A stretch of DNA of 64,000 bases from NCBI GenBank assembly GCA_014802045.1, contig JAAVDA010000014.1, positions 1 to 64,000 on the forward strand, written 5' to 3'. This document shows, one piece after another, positions 52,438-62,117 of the stretch. How positions within the stretch are numbered: the stretch's first letter is position 1; the number at the start of each line of letters is the position of its first letter. Under the pieces are notes generated by a model. The model did not search any database, was not told where the DNA came from, and saw only the letters and a list, made by a program, of their open reading frames with translations. Source of the stretch: Bacteroides sp. Lineage in GTDB: Bacteria > Bacteroidota > Bacteroidia > Bacteroidales > Muribaculaceae. Both the position numbers and the translations under genes were made by a program.

Positions 52438-55400
52438 TTAGAGTCCGCGTCCGTGGCAGTTTTTATATTTCTTGCCGCTGCCGCAGGGGCAGGGATCGTT
52501 GCGTCCGATTCTCGGCCCGGCTTTGACGGGCTGTGGAGCCGGGCGCTGACCCTGGGGCGCCGAGGCTGCGGCGCGGGTGGCGTTTTCGCCGGGGAGCGAT
52601 TCGCGGCTCTCGCGATAGTTGGATGCGGCGGGATTGTTTGACTTGGGCATGGCGCGCTGTATCTCCGGTCCGGCGGGAGCCTGCTGTTCAGGCTCGGCCT
52701 CGGCTGAGGGTTCTGGAGCCACAGGGCGGGGAGCCGGACGCTGCTGGATGTAGATCTGGCCGCGCATGAGGGCTGAGATAACCTTGATGTTGAGATTGTT
52801 GAGCATCTGCTCGAAGAGATGGAACGACTCAACTTTATAGATTACCAGGGGATCTTTCTGCTCGTAAGACACGTTTTGCACTGACTGGCGCAGCTGGTCG
52901 AGCTCGCGGAGGTGTTCTTTCCAGAGTTCGTCGATGGTGACGAGAAGGATAGCTTTGTGCCATTCCTTGACTATGTTGCGGCCATCGTTGTTGTAGGCGT
53001 CCATGATGTTGACCGGCAGGCTGAACACTCTCTTGCCGTCGGTGATGGGCACGAGAATCATGGAGTTCATGCCACGGTTTTCTACGCAGTCGCGAATCAC
53101 GGGCATGGCCACCTCGCGGATTCGGGCGCTCTTGCGGTCGAATGCTTCTATGGCGGCGGTGTGGATGCGCTCTATGGCCTCCTCTTTGCCGAGCGAGCGG
53201 AACTCTTCTTCTGTGAAGGGGGCTTCGATGGTGAGAATCTTGAAGAGCTCAAGGGATAGCTGCTGGAAGTCGGCGGGAGAGTCGTAGGTGTTCACGAGGT
53301 TTTCGATCGTGTCGTAGAACATGTTGGCGATGTCTATGCCCACACGTTCGCCGAGGAGGGCATGGTGGCGGCGGGTGTAGATGTAGGTGCGCTGCTTGTT
53401 CATCACGTCGTCATATTCCAGAAGGCGCTTACGGATGCCGAAGTTGTTTTCTTCCACTCGCTTCTGGGCGTTTTCGATGGCGCGGGTCACCATGCGGCTC
53501 TCAATCATCTCGCCCTCTTTGAGTCCGAGGGTGTCGAGCATCTTCATCACTCGGTCGGTGGCGAATAGACGCATGAGCTGGTCTTCGAACGAGACGTAGA
53601 ACACGGATGAACCCGGATCGCCCTGACGTCCGCTTCGTCCGCGGAGCTGACGGTCAACTCGGCGCGATTCGTGGCGCTCGGTGCCGATGATGGCGAGACC
53701 GCCGGCGGCTTTCACTTCGTCGGGGAGCTTGATGTCGGTGCCTCGACCGGCCATGTTGGTGGCGATGGTGACTGTTCCGGCCTTACCGGCGAGAGCCACG
53801 ATTTCGGCCTCTTTCTGATGGAGCTTTGCATTGAGCACCTGGCTCTGAATCTTGCGCATGTCGAGCATGCGTTTGAGGAGTTCGGAGATTTCTACGGAGG
53901 TGGTGCCGACGAGCACGGGGCGTCCGGCGTCGCGCAGGCGCACGATTTCGTCGATCACGGCGGCATATTTCTCTTTCTTGGTCTTATAGACGCGGTCGTC
54001 CATGTCGATGCGTGCCACAGGGCGGTTGGTGGGAATGGTGACCACATCGAGCTTGTAGATGTCCCAGAGCTCTCCGGCTTCTGTCTCGGCAGTACCGGTC
54101 ATGCCGGCGAGCTTGTGGTACATTCGGAAATAGTTCTGGAGAGTGATAGTGGCGAAGGTCTGTGTGGCGGCCTCCACTTTCACGCCCTCTTTGGCCTCGA
54201 TGGCCTGATGGAGTCCGTCGCTGTAGCGGCGTCCCTCCATGATACGTCCGGTCTGCTCGTCGACAATCTTGATTTTGTTGTCGTCAATCACGTATTCCAC
54301 ATCTTTCTCGAAGAGTGTGTAGGCTTTGAGAAGCTGGGTCACGGTGTGGACGCGTTCGGCCTTAACGGCATAGTTCTGCATGAGTTCGTCCTTGCGGTTC
54401 TGCCGTTCTGCGGGGTCGGCTATGGTCTCGGCTTCGGAGAGCTGGGCGGCAATGTCGGGGAGCACGAAGAACTGGGGGTCGGAGCTGGTGCCGGTGAGCA
54501 TATCAATGCCCTTGTCGGTGAGCTCCACGCTGCGGTTTTTCTCATCGATAACGAAATAGAGAGGCTCTGTGGCCTTGGGCATCTCGCGGGAGTTGTCCTG
54601 CAGATAGTAGGCTTCGGTTTCAAGCAGCACGTTTTTCATGCCCTCCTGGCTGAGGAACTTGATGAGCGCGCCGTTTTTGGGCAGACCCTTGAAAGCGCGG
54701 AATAGGAGCAGGGCTCCCTCCTTGCGGGTGTCTTTGTTGTCTGAGGCGAGTTTGGCCTTTGCGTCGCTGAGGAGCTGGGTGACGAGCTTACGCTGGGCAT
54801 TGACCACTTTCTCCACGTTGGGGCGGTAGTCGTTGAACATCTGGTCGTCGCCCTTGGGCACGGGACCGGAGATGATGAGAGGTGTGCGGGCATCGTCGAT
54901 GAGCACAGAGTCGACCTCGTCGACAATTGCGTAGTAGTGTTTGCGCTGCACCATATCGTCGGGCGACATGGCCATGTTGTCGCGGAGGTAGTCGAAGCCA
55001 AACTCGTTGTTGGTGCCGAAGGTGATATCGCAGTTGTAGGCGGCGCGGCGGGCGGGGGTGTTGGGCTGATGCTTGTCGATGCAGTCGACAGTAGAGCCGT
55101 GGAACATGTAGAGCGGTCCCATCCATTCGGAGTCGCGCTTGGAGAGGTAGTCGTTGACAGTGACCACGTGGACCCCTCGGCCTGAGAGGGAGCGGAGGAA
55201 CACCGGGAGTGTGGCCACGAGGGTTTTGCCTTCACCGGTGGCCATCTCGGCGATTTTGCCCTGATGGAGCACGATACCGCCGATGAGCTGCACATCGTAG
55301 TGGGTCATGTCCCATTTGATTTCATTGCCACCGGCCACCCAGCGGTTGCGGTAGAGGGCTTTGTCGCCTTCGATTGACACGAAATCCTTGCCGGCAGCGG

Positions 55401-55815
55401 CGAGGTCGCGGTCCATCTGTGTGGCGGTGACCTCTACAGTGTCGTTGGCCGAGAATCGTGCGGCGGTCTCGCGTATGGCGGCGAAGACAATGGGCAGATG
55501 CTCGTTGAGCTTATCTTCGATGGTGTCGAGTATGTGTTTCTCGTGACGGTCAATTTCGTCCCAGAGGGGCTGACGCTGGTCGAAAGGAAGATTTTCGATG
55601 GTTTCCTTGCTTTTGGCTATGGCTTCTTCGTCGTCTTTGATGGCGCTGCGGATGTCAGCGCGGACGTCGGTGATGGCCTGACGGAGCTGGTCGTTTGTGA
55701 GCTCCTGCATCTTTGGGCCGAGTGCCTTGATGCGGTCTACGATTGGCTGGATTTCCTTGAGGTCGCGCTGCGACTTGTTGCCGAATATCTTGCTTAAAAA
55801 AGAGTTGAATGACAT
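52438..55815 (-). CDS. secA: Preprotein translocase ATPase SecA
   Basis: A 1125-residue SecA, longer than the 900-residue E. coli form, as usual for Bacteroidota. It has the NBD1 Walker A (ATGEGKT), '[16 protein letters not shown]' (DEAD box region), an insertion of about 150 residues within the preprotein-binding region (about 330-480), NBD2 '[12 protein letters not shown]' and '[16 protein letters not shown]', the helical scaffold, and a Pro/Ala-rich linker before the zinc tail [14 protein letters not shown]. It drives export through SecYEG. A minus-strand -7 box lies upstream. It probably continues into the coiled-coil/MgtC/antiporter genes. Confidence 0.97.
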   Translation of the reverse strand: MSFNSFLSKIFGNKSQRDLKEIQPIVDRIKALGPKMQELTNDQLRQAITDVRADIRSAIKDDEEAIAKSKETIENLPFDQRQPLWDEIDRHEKHILDTIEDKLNEHLPIVFAAIRETAARFSANDTVEVTATQMDRDLAAAGKDFVSIEGDKALYRNRWVAGGNEIKWDMTHYDVQLIGGIVLHQGKIAEMATGEGKTLVATLPVFLRSLSGRGVHVVTVNDYLSKRDSEWMGPLYMFHGSTVDCIDKHQPNTPARRAAYNCDITFGTNNEFGFDYLRDNMAMSPDDMVQRKHYYAIVDEVDSVLIDDARTPLIISGPVPKGDDQMFNDYRPNVEKVVNAQRKLVTQLLSDAKAKLASDNKDTRKEGALLLFRAFKGLPKNGALIKFLSQEGMKNVLLETEAYYLQDNSREMPKATEPLYFVIDEKNRSVELTDKGIDMLTGTSSDPQFFVLPDIAAQLSEAETIADPAERQNRKDELMQNYAVKAERVHTVTQLLKAYTLFEKDVEYVIDDNKIKIVDEQTGRIMEGRRYSDGLHQAIEAKEGVKVEAATQTFATITLQNYFRMYHKLAGMTGTAETEAGELWDIYKLDVVTIPTNRPVARIDMDDRVYKTKKEKYAAVIDEIVRLRDAGRPVLVGTTSVEISELLKRMLDMRKIQSQVLNAKLHQKEAEIVALAGKAGTVTIATNMAGRGTDIKLPDEVKAAGGLAIIGTERHESRRVDRQLRGRSGRQGDPGSSVFYVSFEDQLMRLFATDRVMKMLDTLGLKEGEMIESRMVTRAIENAQKRVEENNFGIRKRLLEYDDVMNKQRTYIYTRRHHALLGERVGIDIANMFYDTIENLVNTYDSPADFQQLSLELFKILTIEAPFTEEEFRSLGKEEAIERIHTAAIEAFDRKSARIREVAMPVIRDCVENRGMNSMILVPITDGKRVFSLPVNIMDAYNNDGRNIVKEWHKAILLVTIDELWKEHLRELDQLRQSVQNVSYEQKDPLVIYKVESFHLFEQMLNNLNIKVISALMRGQIYIQQRPAPRPVAPEPSAEAEPEQQAPAGPEIQRAMPKSNNPAASNYRESRESLPGENATRAAASAPQGQRPAPQPVKAGPRIGRNDPCPCGSGKKYKNCHGRGL

Positions 55816-55889
55816 ATATGGTTCTGTAAATTAGCTATTTGGTTTGAGAGACGCTGGCGGGAGGGTTGAGCTCGCGCCAAATTTGACTG

Positions 55890-55897
55890 CAAAGTTA
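55890..55897 (-). promoter_or_regulatory. -7 box of secA
   Basis: TAACTTTG on the minus strand, 75 bases before the secA ATG. Confidence 0.6.
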
Positions 55898-55960
55898 GAT
55901 TAATTCCCTGAATTATAGAAACTTTTTAGGGAAAAGAGTGGTGTGGCCCGACTGAAAAAA

Positions 55961-57577
55961 TCACAGACGCAGTGCGGGCAGAGAGGCGGAGTTGGGCGAA
56001 CGTATGCGCAGCAGGCGGCTGATTGTGGGGGCTATTGTGCGTGCGTCGACCGGAGTGTCGATAATCTGTGGCTTCACCCCGGGCCCCATGATGAATGCAG
56101 CTGAGGGGATGTAGGCGTCGCGTGCCACAGCCGGGGCCACTCCGTCGGGGGTGTTGTCGTCGTCTACAATCACCCATCCCGGGGTGATGTTGACAATCAC
56201 GTCGCCCGAATGGCTCACGGATGTGTTGCGCTTGAGAGCCTGCGCGTTGTCGCCGGCTCGGGCTGCAATGATATCGTCGATGGTGTGGACGGAGCTCACT
56301 CCGCTCATGCGGGTGAGAAATTCGGCAGCTTCGGCTCTCACTGCCGCTGCATCGAGGTTGTGCTCCTTTATGAGGCGCGAGTTGAGATAGAAATTGCGGT
56401 TGAAGTAGCCGCTCACCCAGTCGCCGTTGCCGTGGAGGGCCATGAGATACATGTTGAGCAGCGACATGGCCTTGCGGGGCGAGAATTCGCCGGACGGCAC
56501 CCCCCACTTTTCGTCGTCGCGGGGGCCGGTGTTCTGTGCGGGAAATCCGGCGAGGAAAATCAGAGCATTGCCTGCGCCCACTTTCTTGTCGATGGTGGCG
56601 AAGAGCGATGCGAGTTCGCGGTCGAGCCTCAGGTAGGAGTCGAGGGTCTCCATGCGGTTGTCGGCGTCGCGGGTGTAGGGGTAGGGAGCGAGGGTGTAGG
56701 CAAGATTTAGCATATCTACCGGTCCACGCTCTCCGAACTGCATCGTAGAGAGATATTCGCGGGCCACGGCTGTCACCTCGGTGTTTGCCTTGGCCGAGGC
56801 GTTAAACCGTTCGTAGCGGTCTATGTCTTTGCGCGGAAAGGAGTGGCGGAAAGGATATTGCTTCTTGTAGTCGGGCACGTCGGGGTAGAGCGTGGGCGCC
56901 AGCAGGGGAGTCCAGACCATGGTGTCGAGCACGGCAGCGAGCGGTCGGGAGTAATTGCGCGCGGAGATGGCGCGGGGCACATCCTTATAGTGGGTCGTTG
57001 TGGCCCAGGTGCCTTTAGTGTTGTTGATCCAGATTGCGGAGTTGCCGGCGTGGCCTGCCATGACTATGGCCTGAGTGGGTTCGGGAGCCACGCTGTAGAC
57101 CCATCCGGTGCCGGCGGCATCGAGCCTCACTTCGTCGCCGAGGGTGGAGACGAGGATGGCCGAGGGGGAGTAGGTCTCATCGGTGAAATTGCCCATTGTG
57201 GCGGGGTCGAGCATCACGCTGACCCCTTTTTTTGCTTTGTCGTCGTAGATTTTGGCTGATGGAATGCCATTGACCGAGGGTGCGGCTCCGGTGAATACGA
57301 TGGCGGTTGCCGCGGCTGCGTCAACTCCCGGACCGTAGTCGAGATGAGAAAGGGTGGCTCCGTCGCGCATAAGACGGCGGAAGCCCCCCTCGGTGAAATA
57401 ATCTCCGAGGAGAGACAGATAGTCGTCATTGAGTCCCTCGACCATTATGCCGACAACGAGCTGCGGCCGCTTGGGGGCTGTCTGTGCCCCTGCGGCCATG
57501 CCCATCAGCGACAGGATGAGTACGCCGAGTACTTTATTTGATATCGATTTCTTCTTTTCTTTCTCTTTCTCTCGCAT
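55961..57577 (-). CDS. Exported alkaline-phosphatase-superfamily protein
   Basis: A 538-residue protein. A strongly basic start (KEKEKKK) precedes a signal peptide (to about residue 31, 'GAQT'). The body follows the type-I phosphodiesterase/PafA-like fold: 'LVVGIMVEGLNDDYLSLL' (metal-binding Asp replaced by Glu), 'AAATAIVFTGAAPSVNGIPS' in the nucleophile region, and 'IFLAGFPAQN' where active enzymes carry the DHG metal site. Since the first Asp and the DHG motif are altered, it may be a degenerate or inactive member. It overlaps the upstream gene by 73 bases; no later start would keep the signal peptide. Confidence 0.8.
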   Translation of the reverse strand: MREKEKEKKKSISNKVLGVLILSLMGMAAGAQTAPKRPQLVVGIMVEGLNDDYLSLLGDYFTEGGFRRLMRDGATLSHLDYGPGVDAAAATAIVFTGAAPSVNGIPSAKIYDDKAKKGVSVMLDPATMGNFTDETYSPSAILVSTLGDEVRLDAAGTGWVYSVAPEPTQAIVMAGHAGNSAIWINNTKGTWATTTHYKDVPRAISARNYSRPLAAVLDTMVWTPLLAPTLYPDVPDYKKQYPFRHSFPRKDIDRYERFNASAKANTEVTAVAREYLSTMQFGERGPVDMLNLAYTLAPYPYTRDADNRMETLDSYLRLDRELASLFATIDKKVGAGNALIFLAGFPAQNTGPRDDEKWGVPSGEFSPRKAMSLLNMYLMALHGNGDWVSGYFNRNFYLNSRLIKEHNLDAAAVRAEAAEFLTRMSGVSSVHTIDDIIAARAGDNAQALKRNTSVSHSGDVIVNITPGWVIVDDDNTPDGVAPAVARDAYIPSAAFIMGPGVKPQIIDTPVDARTIAPTISRLLRIRSPNSASLPALRL

Positions 57578-58788
57578 CGTGTTACGTAAATGTAGCTAAG
57601 TGAACGCATGGCATCTGCAATCACCAACGGTATAAATGCCAGATTGACCGTTTGGTTCATTACCGGCATGAGAATGCACATCGCAATCAGAGCGGCTAAG
57701 TTGGCGTAGTGATAGTAGAGGAGAAAGCGGCGTCCGCCCGGCGACCATATCAATGCTGTGACCAACAGGCAGAAAGGATTGAGCCAAAGGAGCAGGTAGT
57801 TGGGCGATGTGGCTTCGTGGACAGACACAATCACAAGAAATGCGATGATGCATCCGGCGAGTCCGTAGAGTCCGAAGAGGCATGCGTCGAACCAGCGTGT
57901 GATGATGCGTCGCACCATGTCGGCCCATGTGAAGAAGGCGGTGATGAGCATTATCAGGATGGCGGCCGTCATGGGGGTGAGATACCACGGTGTGGAGGGG
58001 AGCACTACTCCACCGGGCGCTCCGGCCACAGGCTGAGTGGTGGCCGTGACTGCGGGAACCGACTTTCCGGAGGGGGCGATGATGCTCGCACCGGCCATCA
58101 TCTGGCTGAGGGCTACGGGGGCGAAGGCTATCTCGCCTTCGTCGAGAGTGCGGTCGATGCCGCTTCCGAGAGCCAGGTCGATGCCAAACTGATACCAGGG
58201 GTAGTGGTTGTGGTAGGATGTCATGGCGCGCCTGAATGTGGATGCTTCGCGCTCTGTGAGGTCGGGCTTGCCGAGGGCGAGCGAATCGGGGGCTATGGCT
58301 TTCTGCAGCAGCCGGAGAGGGCGCAGGGCGCAGTTGTCTTTCACATAGTTATAGCGATAGTGAGGGTCGCCTTGAAGGGCTTCTCCTACAAGCTGGTAGA
58401 CTCTGAGCGCCTGAATAGAGTCGAGATTGAGGGTCTGCTCAGTGACCGCACGTCCGGTGTGGCTGTAGTAGGCGAGGAAGCGGTCTGTGGGCGATGCCCC
58501 GACCATGTAGTCGGTCTCTCCTTTCACGAATCTATAGACAAATCCGGGGGAGTCGAAGTCAAACAGCCCCCAGTTTACCACAAAATCGAAATCTTTCGAG
58601 CTTAGACGCAGGCCGGTGTGACCTTCAAGCTCGTAGATGTCTGAGCCGGGGGCGCAGGTGAGCAGGCTAACCGTAATCTCCGGAATGACTCTTGATGCTA
58701 TCGAGTCTGAAGCATAAGCGCAAGGCGGCAATACGAGAAGTATTGTCGCCATGAGCTTTGCTAAAAAGTGTCGTGACAGAAGGGTCAT
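57505..58788 (-). CDS. Lnb_N (DUF4105) permuted-papain membrane protein
   Basis: A 427-residue protein from ATG 58788 (signal peptide 'ILLVLPPCAYA'). The periplasmic domain (about 30-260) has the DUF4105 hallmarks: His in 'LEGHTGLRLS', 'NWGLFDFDSPGF' and Cys in 'KDNCALRPLRLL', a circularly permuted NlpC/papain dyad. The C-terminal half has about five membrane helices (about 285-410) and a basic tail. In Firmicutes, Lnb proteins with this domain move an acyl chain on lipoproteins; a similar role has been suggested for Bacteroidota. It lies four bases after galE and overlaps the phosphatase-fold gene. Confidence 0.8.
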   Translation of the reverse strand: MTLLSRHFLAKLMATILLVLPPCAYASDSIASRVIPEITVSLLTCAPGSDIYELEGHTGLRLSSKDFDFVVNWGLFDFDSPGFVYRFVKGETDYMVGASPTDRFLAYYSHTGRAVTEQTLNLDSIQALRVYQLVGEALQGDPHYRYNYVKDNCALRPLRLLQKAIAPDSLALGKPDLTEREASTFRRAMTSYHNHYPWYQFGIDLALGSGIDRTLDEGEIAFAPVALSQMMAGASIIAPSGKSVPAVTATTQPVAGAPGGVVLPSTPWYLTPMTAAILIMLITAFFTWADMVRRIITRWFDACLFGLYGLAGCIIAFLVIVSVHEATSPNYLLLWLNPFCLLVTALIWSPGGRRFLLYYHYANLAALIAMCILMPVMNQTVNLAFIPLVIADAMRSLSYIYVTRCERKRKKRRNRYQIKYSAYSSCR

Positions 58789-58792
58789 GATC

Positions 58793-59830
58793 TTACATGA
58801 TACCGCGCTCGCGGAGCTTGCACTGCCATGCCCAGGCCGAACGCATGGTATCGGCCAGCGGGGTATCGGCTTTCCAGCCGAGCACTTCGTTGGCATGGGA
58901 GGGATTGCCCCACACTTTCTCGATGTCGCCGGCGCGACGGCCCACGATTTTGTAAGGAACCTTCACTCCGGTGGCGCTCTCGAAGGTGTTGATGAGTTCG
59001 AGCACGCTCACGCCGTTGCCTGTGCCGAGATTGTAGATTTCGATAGGAGCGGCTTCGGGATTTTCGAGCATGCGGTCCATAGCTTTCACGTGGGCTTTTG
59101 CGAGGTCTACCACATTGATAAAGTCGCGGATGCAGGAGCCGTCGGGGGTGGGATAGTCATTGCCAAACACGCTGAGCTCCTTGCGGATGCCGATGGCTGT
59201 CTGGGTGATATAGGGGATGAGGTTCTGGGGCACACCGTTGGGGAGTTCGCCGATTTCAGCGGATGGGTGTGCGCCGACTGGGTTGAAGTAGCGGAGAATC
59301 ACGCTCTTGAAAGGTGCGCCGGCATTGATTACGTCGGTGATTATTTCCTCGCTGATCTGCTTTGTGTTGCCATAGGGAGAGGTGGCTTTCTTGATGGGGC
59401 TCTGCTCGGTGACGGGATTTTCGTCGGGCTCACCGTAGACAGTGCATGAAGAGGAGAACACAATGCCTTTCACTCCGTTGGGAGCCATAAGGTCAAGCAG
59501 GTTCATGAGGGTGTTGAGGTTGTTGCGGTAGTAGAGCACCGGCTTCTCCATAGATTCGCCAACGGCCTTGCTTGCAGCGAAATTAATGATTCCGCGGATG
59601 TCGGGATATTTGGCAAAAAGGGCTTTGAGAGCATCGAGGTCGGTGCAATCGGCCTCTACAAAGTCGGGGCGCAGGCCGGTGATACGTTCGATACCGTCAA
59701 GCACTTCGATATTGCTGTTTGAGAGGTTGTCGATAATCACCACCGGATATCCGGCGTTCTGAAGCTCAACAACGGTGTGTGAGCCGATGTAGCCGGTACC
59801 GCCGGTTACGAGAATCCTGTCTTTTTTCAT
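58793..59830 (-). CDS. galE: UDP-glucose 4-epimerase
   Basis: A 345-residue extended short-chain dehydrogenase/reductase. ATG 59830 is chosen because it places the NAD-binding GGTGYIG at residues 9-15 as in known GalE; the longer frame includes the promoter. The catalytic YxxxK is 'SPYGNTK' and the Ser is in 'SSSCTVYG'. It interconverts UDP-glucose and UDP-galactose (or the GlcNAc/GalNAc pair) for surface polysaccharides and galactose use. First gene of galE-Lnb_N-phosphatase. Confidence 0.95.
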   Translation of the reverse strand: MKKDRILVTGGTGYIGSHTVVELQNAGYPVVIIDNLSNSNIEVLDGIERITGLRPDFVEADCTDLDALKALFAKYPDIRGIINFAASKAVGESMEKPVLYYRNNLNTLMNLLDLMAPNGVKGIVFSSSCTVYGEPDENPVTEQSPIKKATSPYGNTKQISEEIITDVINAGAPFKSVILRYFNPVGAHPSAEIGELPNGVPQNLIPYITQTAIGIRKELSVFGNDYPTPDGSCIRDFINVVDLAKAHVKAMDRMLENPEAAPIEIYNLGTGNGVSVLELINTFESATGVKVPYKIVGRRAGDIEKVWGNPSHANEVLGWKADTPLADTMRSAWAWQCKLRERGIM

Positions 59831-59853
59831 ATGGATGAGATTTACGTTTCGGG

Positions 59854-59861
59854 CAAAATTA
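59854..59861 (-). promoter_or_regulatory. -7 box of galE
   Basis: TAATTTTG on the minus strand, 23 bases before the galE ATG. It overlaps the last codon of the upstream U32 gene. Confidence 0.5.
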
Positions 59862-61736
59862 ACTAAAATTGTCGGGGTGTGCAACATAATTCACGTGCAT
59901 TTCACACTTTTTGCAGTCAAATTGGAGCGCGAAGCAATTGCGGCCTGATTTAATGAACAGTTTTTCGGGCCATTTGGCGCCGGAGGGTGTGCGGAGGCAT
60001 CTGCCGGCTTCACGGCGCAGGCAGTAGCGGGTGGTCATGAGCCGGGAGCCGTCGGGGGTGGCAAGGGTGGTCTCACGTGCGGGTGCCACTGATGTGAGGC
60101 CGGCTTCGGTGTAGACCTTTGCGGCCATCTGATTTGCCACATTGAGGGCTGATTCGGGCTGCAGAGTAGCGAGACGGGCAAGCTCGGCTTCGCATTGTGG
60201 CCGTCTGCGGTCATAGTGATATGAGGTGAGGCGTGTGCGGGCGAGCGCTTCGAGCAGGTCGCGCCGGAGGGGGGTGAGCAGAGACGCGGGTATAAACAGA
60301 TTGCCGGCCAGATCGCAGACTTCGGTGATGGAGAAGTCTGTGTCGCCCGATTTCTCAAGAATTTTCCGGCGGTTGGCTGTCTGAGGTGTGCGGGCTTCAG
60401 AAAGAGTGATATCGGATGCCACGGATGCTTCGTGGCCATCGCTGTCGGTTATGTCGAGGGCAATGCCGCGAGGAGTGGTGCGGAGGGTGAGTGATGCCGG
60501 AATCACCCTGCGCGATGTGGAGGAGCGTGATATTTCATCGTCCCAGGCTTTGTCGCGGTTGCGAAGCAGGGGAGTGCCAGGCTGAAGTGAGAGGGAGGTG
60601 GCCGGAAATAGGCGGTTGCCCTCCACTCTGTTGAGCCTGAATCCATTGAAGTTGCCCCGGGGGTCGAAATAGCCGAGTCCGTCGCCGTTGTTGAGCTTTA
60701 TGCCCGGAGAGAGTTTCACTTCGATGAAATTCCCGCGGGAGGATATGACACGCCCAATGGTCTCTCCGAGCCATTTGGGCGACCGGAGTGAGGCCATGCC
60801 CGGACGGTCCGGGCGGCGGCTGGTGGTGAAATAGTCGGTGAAGCCACGGTTGAAGCTTTTTGTGAGCGATGGTGTGAAGGCGAGTTCGGTGCGTCCTGAT
60901 GAAGCCCTGCGATAGAGCTGGGGATTGGCGTCGATAATGCTGTCGAGGGCAAGGCGATAGGCGGCAGTGACATTCTTCACATACGAAGCGTCTTTCAGGC
61001 GCCCCTCTATCTTGAAGGAGCTGACTCCGGCTGCGGCCATCCGGCCGATCATGGCGCTGCGGTTGAGGTCGCGTAGCGACAGAAGGTGGCTGTTTTCCAT
61101 CAGAATGTTGCCTTGCGCGTCAATGAGGTCGTAGGGGAGGCGGCAGAGCTGGGCACACTCTCCCCGGTTGGCGCTGCGGCCGGTTGCCGCGAGACTGGCA
61201 TAGCAGGCTCCGCTATAGCTCACACACAGGGCTCCGTGGACAAACGCTTCTACGGGCACTGTCACGGCCCGGCTTATCTCGGCTGTCTCATCGAGGGTGA
61301 GTTCGCGTGCTATCACTATCTGACTCATGCCGCAGGCTTCCAGAAATCGGGCGCGCTCGGGGGTGCGGATATCGCATTGGGTGCTTGCATGAAGGGCTAT
61401 CGGGGGAAGGTCCATGCGCAGGATGCCGAGGTCTTGAATGATGAGCGCGTCGGCTCCGGCTCTGTAGAGGCTCCAAATCATTTTTTCGACGCCGGCGAGT
61501 TCGTCGGGCATTATGATAGTGTTGAGCGCCACATATATGCGGGCGTTAAAGCGGTGGGCATAGTCGGCGGCGCGGGCAATATCGGAGACCGTAACTCCGG
61601 CAGCGGCTCTCGCGCTATGGGTGGGCGCGCCGATATATACAGCGTCGGCTCCATGACGCACAGCTTCTATGGCAATGTCGGCGTTGCGGGCCGGCGAGAG
61701 GAGTTCGAGAGGACGAGGTGATTTCTGCTGAGGCAT
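59859..61736 (-). CDS. U32-family protein (RlhA/TrhP-type RNA hydroxylation)
   Basis: A 625-residue U32 protein. An N-terminal TIM-barrel-like domain (about 10-280) carries the U32 signature 'EAFVHGALCVSYSGACYASL' and 'GECAQLCRLPY' with the Fe-S-type cysteines. A U32 C-terminal extension (about 300-600) and a tail with four cysteines ('RYCLRREAGRC', 'FDCKKCEM') follow. Former 'collagenase' names are outdated: E. coli homologues TrhP and RlhA use prephenate-derived chemistry to hydroxylate tRNA U34 or 23S rRNA C2501. Which RNA is modified cannot be told here. Stand-alone with its own promoter. Confidence 0.88.
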   Translation of the reverse strand: MPQQKSPRPLELLSPARNADIAIEAVRHGADAVYIGAPTHSARAAAGVTVSDIARAADYAHRFNARIYVALNTIIMPDELAGVEKMIWSLYRAGADALIIQDLGILRMDLPPIALHASTQCDIRTPERARFLEACGMSQIVIARELTLDETAEISRAVTVPVEAFVHGALCVSYSGACYASLAATGRSANRGECAQLCRLPYDLIDAQGNILMENSHLLSLRDLNRSAMIGRMAAAGVSSFKIEGRLKDASYVKNVTAAYRLALDSIIDANPQLYRRASSGRTELAFTPSLTKSFNRGFTDYFTTSRRPDRPGMASLRSPKWLGETIGRVISSRGNFIEVKLSPGIKLNNGDGLGYFDPRGNFNGFRLNRVEGNRLFPATSLSLQPGTPLLRNRDKAWDDEISRSSTSRRVIPASLTLRTTPRGIALDITDSDGHEASVASDITLSEARTPQTANRRKILEKSGDTDFSITEVCDLAGNLFIPASLLTPLRRDLLEALARTRLTSYHYDRRRPQCEAELARLATLQPESALNVANQMAAKVYTEAGLTSVAPARETTLATPDGSRLMTTRYCLRREAGRCLRTPSGAKWPEKLFIKSGRNCFALQFDCKKCEMHVNYVAHPDNFS

Positions 61737-61839
61737 AAACGGGGTTGGATATGGGGGGATGAATCATCTTCTGCTTCGGAGTGCTCGTAGCCGTATGAAG
61801 GATGCGGGGCAATGCGGAGCCGGAAACTGATTTTTTCTA

Positions 61840-61847
61840 CAAAGTTA
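61840..61847 (-). promoter_or_regulatory. -7 box of the U32 gene
   Basis: TAACTTTG on the minus strand, 104 bases before the ATG at 61736, directly after a terminator. Confidence 0.6.
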
Positions 61848-61849
61848 AT

Positions 61850-61891
61850 AAAAAAAGCTCGCGCGGTGATGTCGGTCGACATTCCGCGCGA
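61850..61891 (-). terminator. Strong minus-strand terminator
   Basis: TCGCGCGG/CCGCGCGA (61859-61866 with 61884-61891) and ATGTCG/CGACAT (61869-61874 with 61877-61882) form a 14-bp two-part stem, followed on the minus strand by a run of seven T (61856-61850). Confidence 0.9.
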
Positions 61892-62016
61892 ATGAAATAA
61901 ATTTATAACTCTCTCTAATTACTATGCGATGCAATAATGTTTTTTCGATTGGAGGTATTTGATCCTATATCTTTATTATCTAAGCGAGACGCTTAAAATA
62001 TTGTTTCATTAAATTT
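61850..62016 (-). ncRNA. Candidate small RNA (or 3' UTR of the kinase operon)
   Basis: A minus-strand -7 box TACCTTTG (62030-62023) and the terminator at 61850 would give a transcript of about 167 bases from DNA without a normal gene. It is AU-rich with a GC-rich terminal hairpin. A nine-codon open frame (ATG near 62011, reading MKQYFKRLA) sits near its 5' end, and a CCUCC stretch lies mid-way. It could equally be the 3' UTR of the histidine-kinase transcript, whose stop is 87 bases upstream of the box. Confidence 0.45.
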
Positions 62017-62022
62017 ACATTG

Positions 62023-62030
62023 CAAAGGTA
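62023..62030 (-). promoter_or_regulatory. -7 box of the candidate small RNA
   Basis: TACCTTTG on the minus strand fits TAnnTTTG. No clear -33 box. Confidence 0.4.
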
Positions 62031-62117
62031 ATAGGAAATTTCCATATGTGAGTTACGACAATGTTACAATGCTGACACAGGTGTGTGGCTTGTGTGTTTT
62101 TTAACATTCGATAACGA

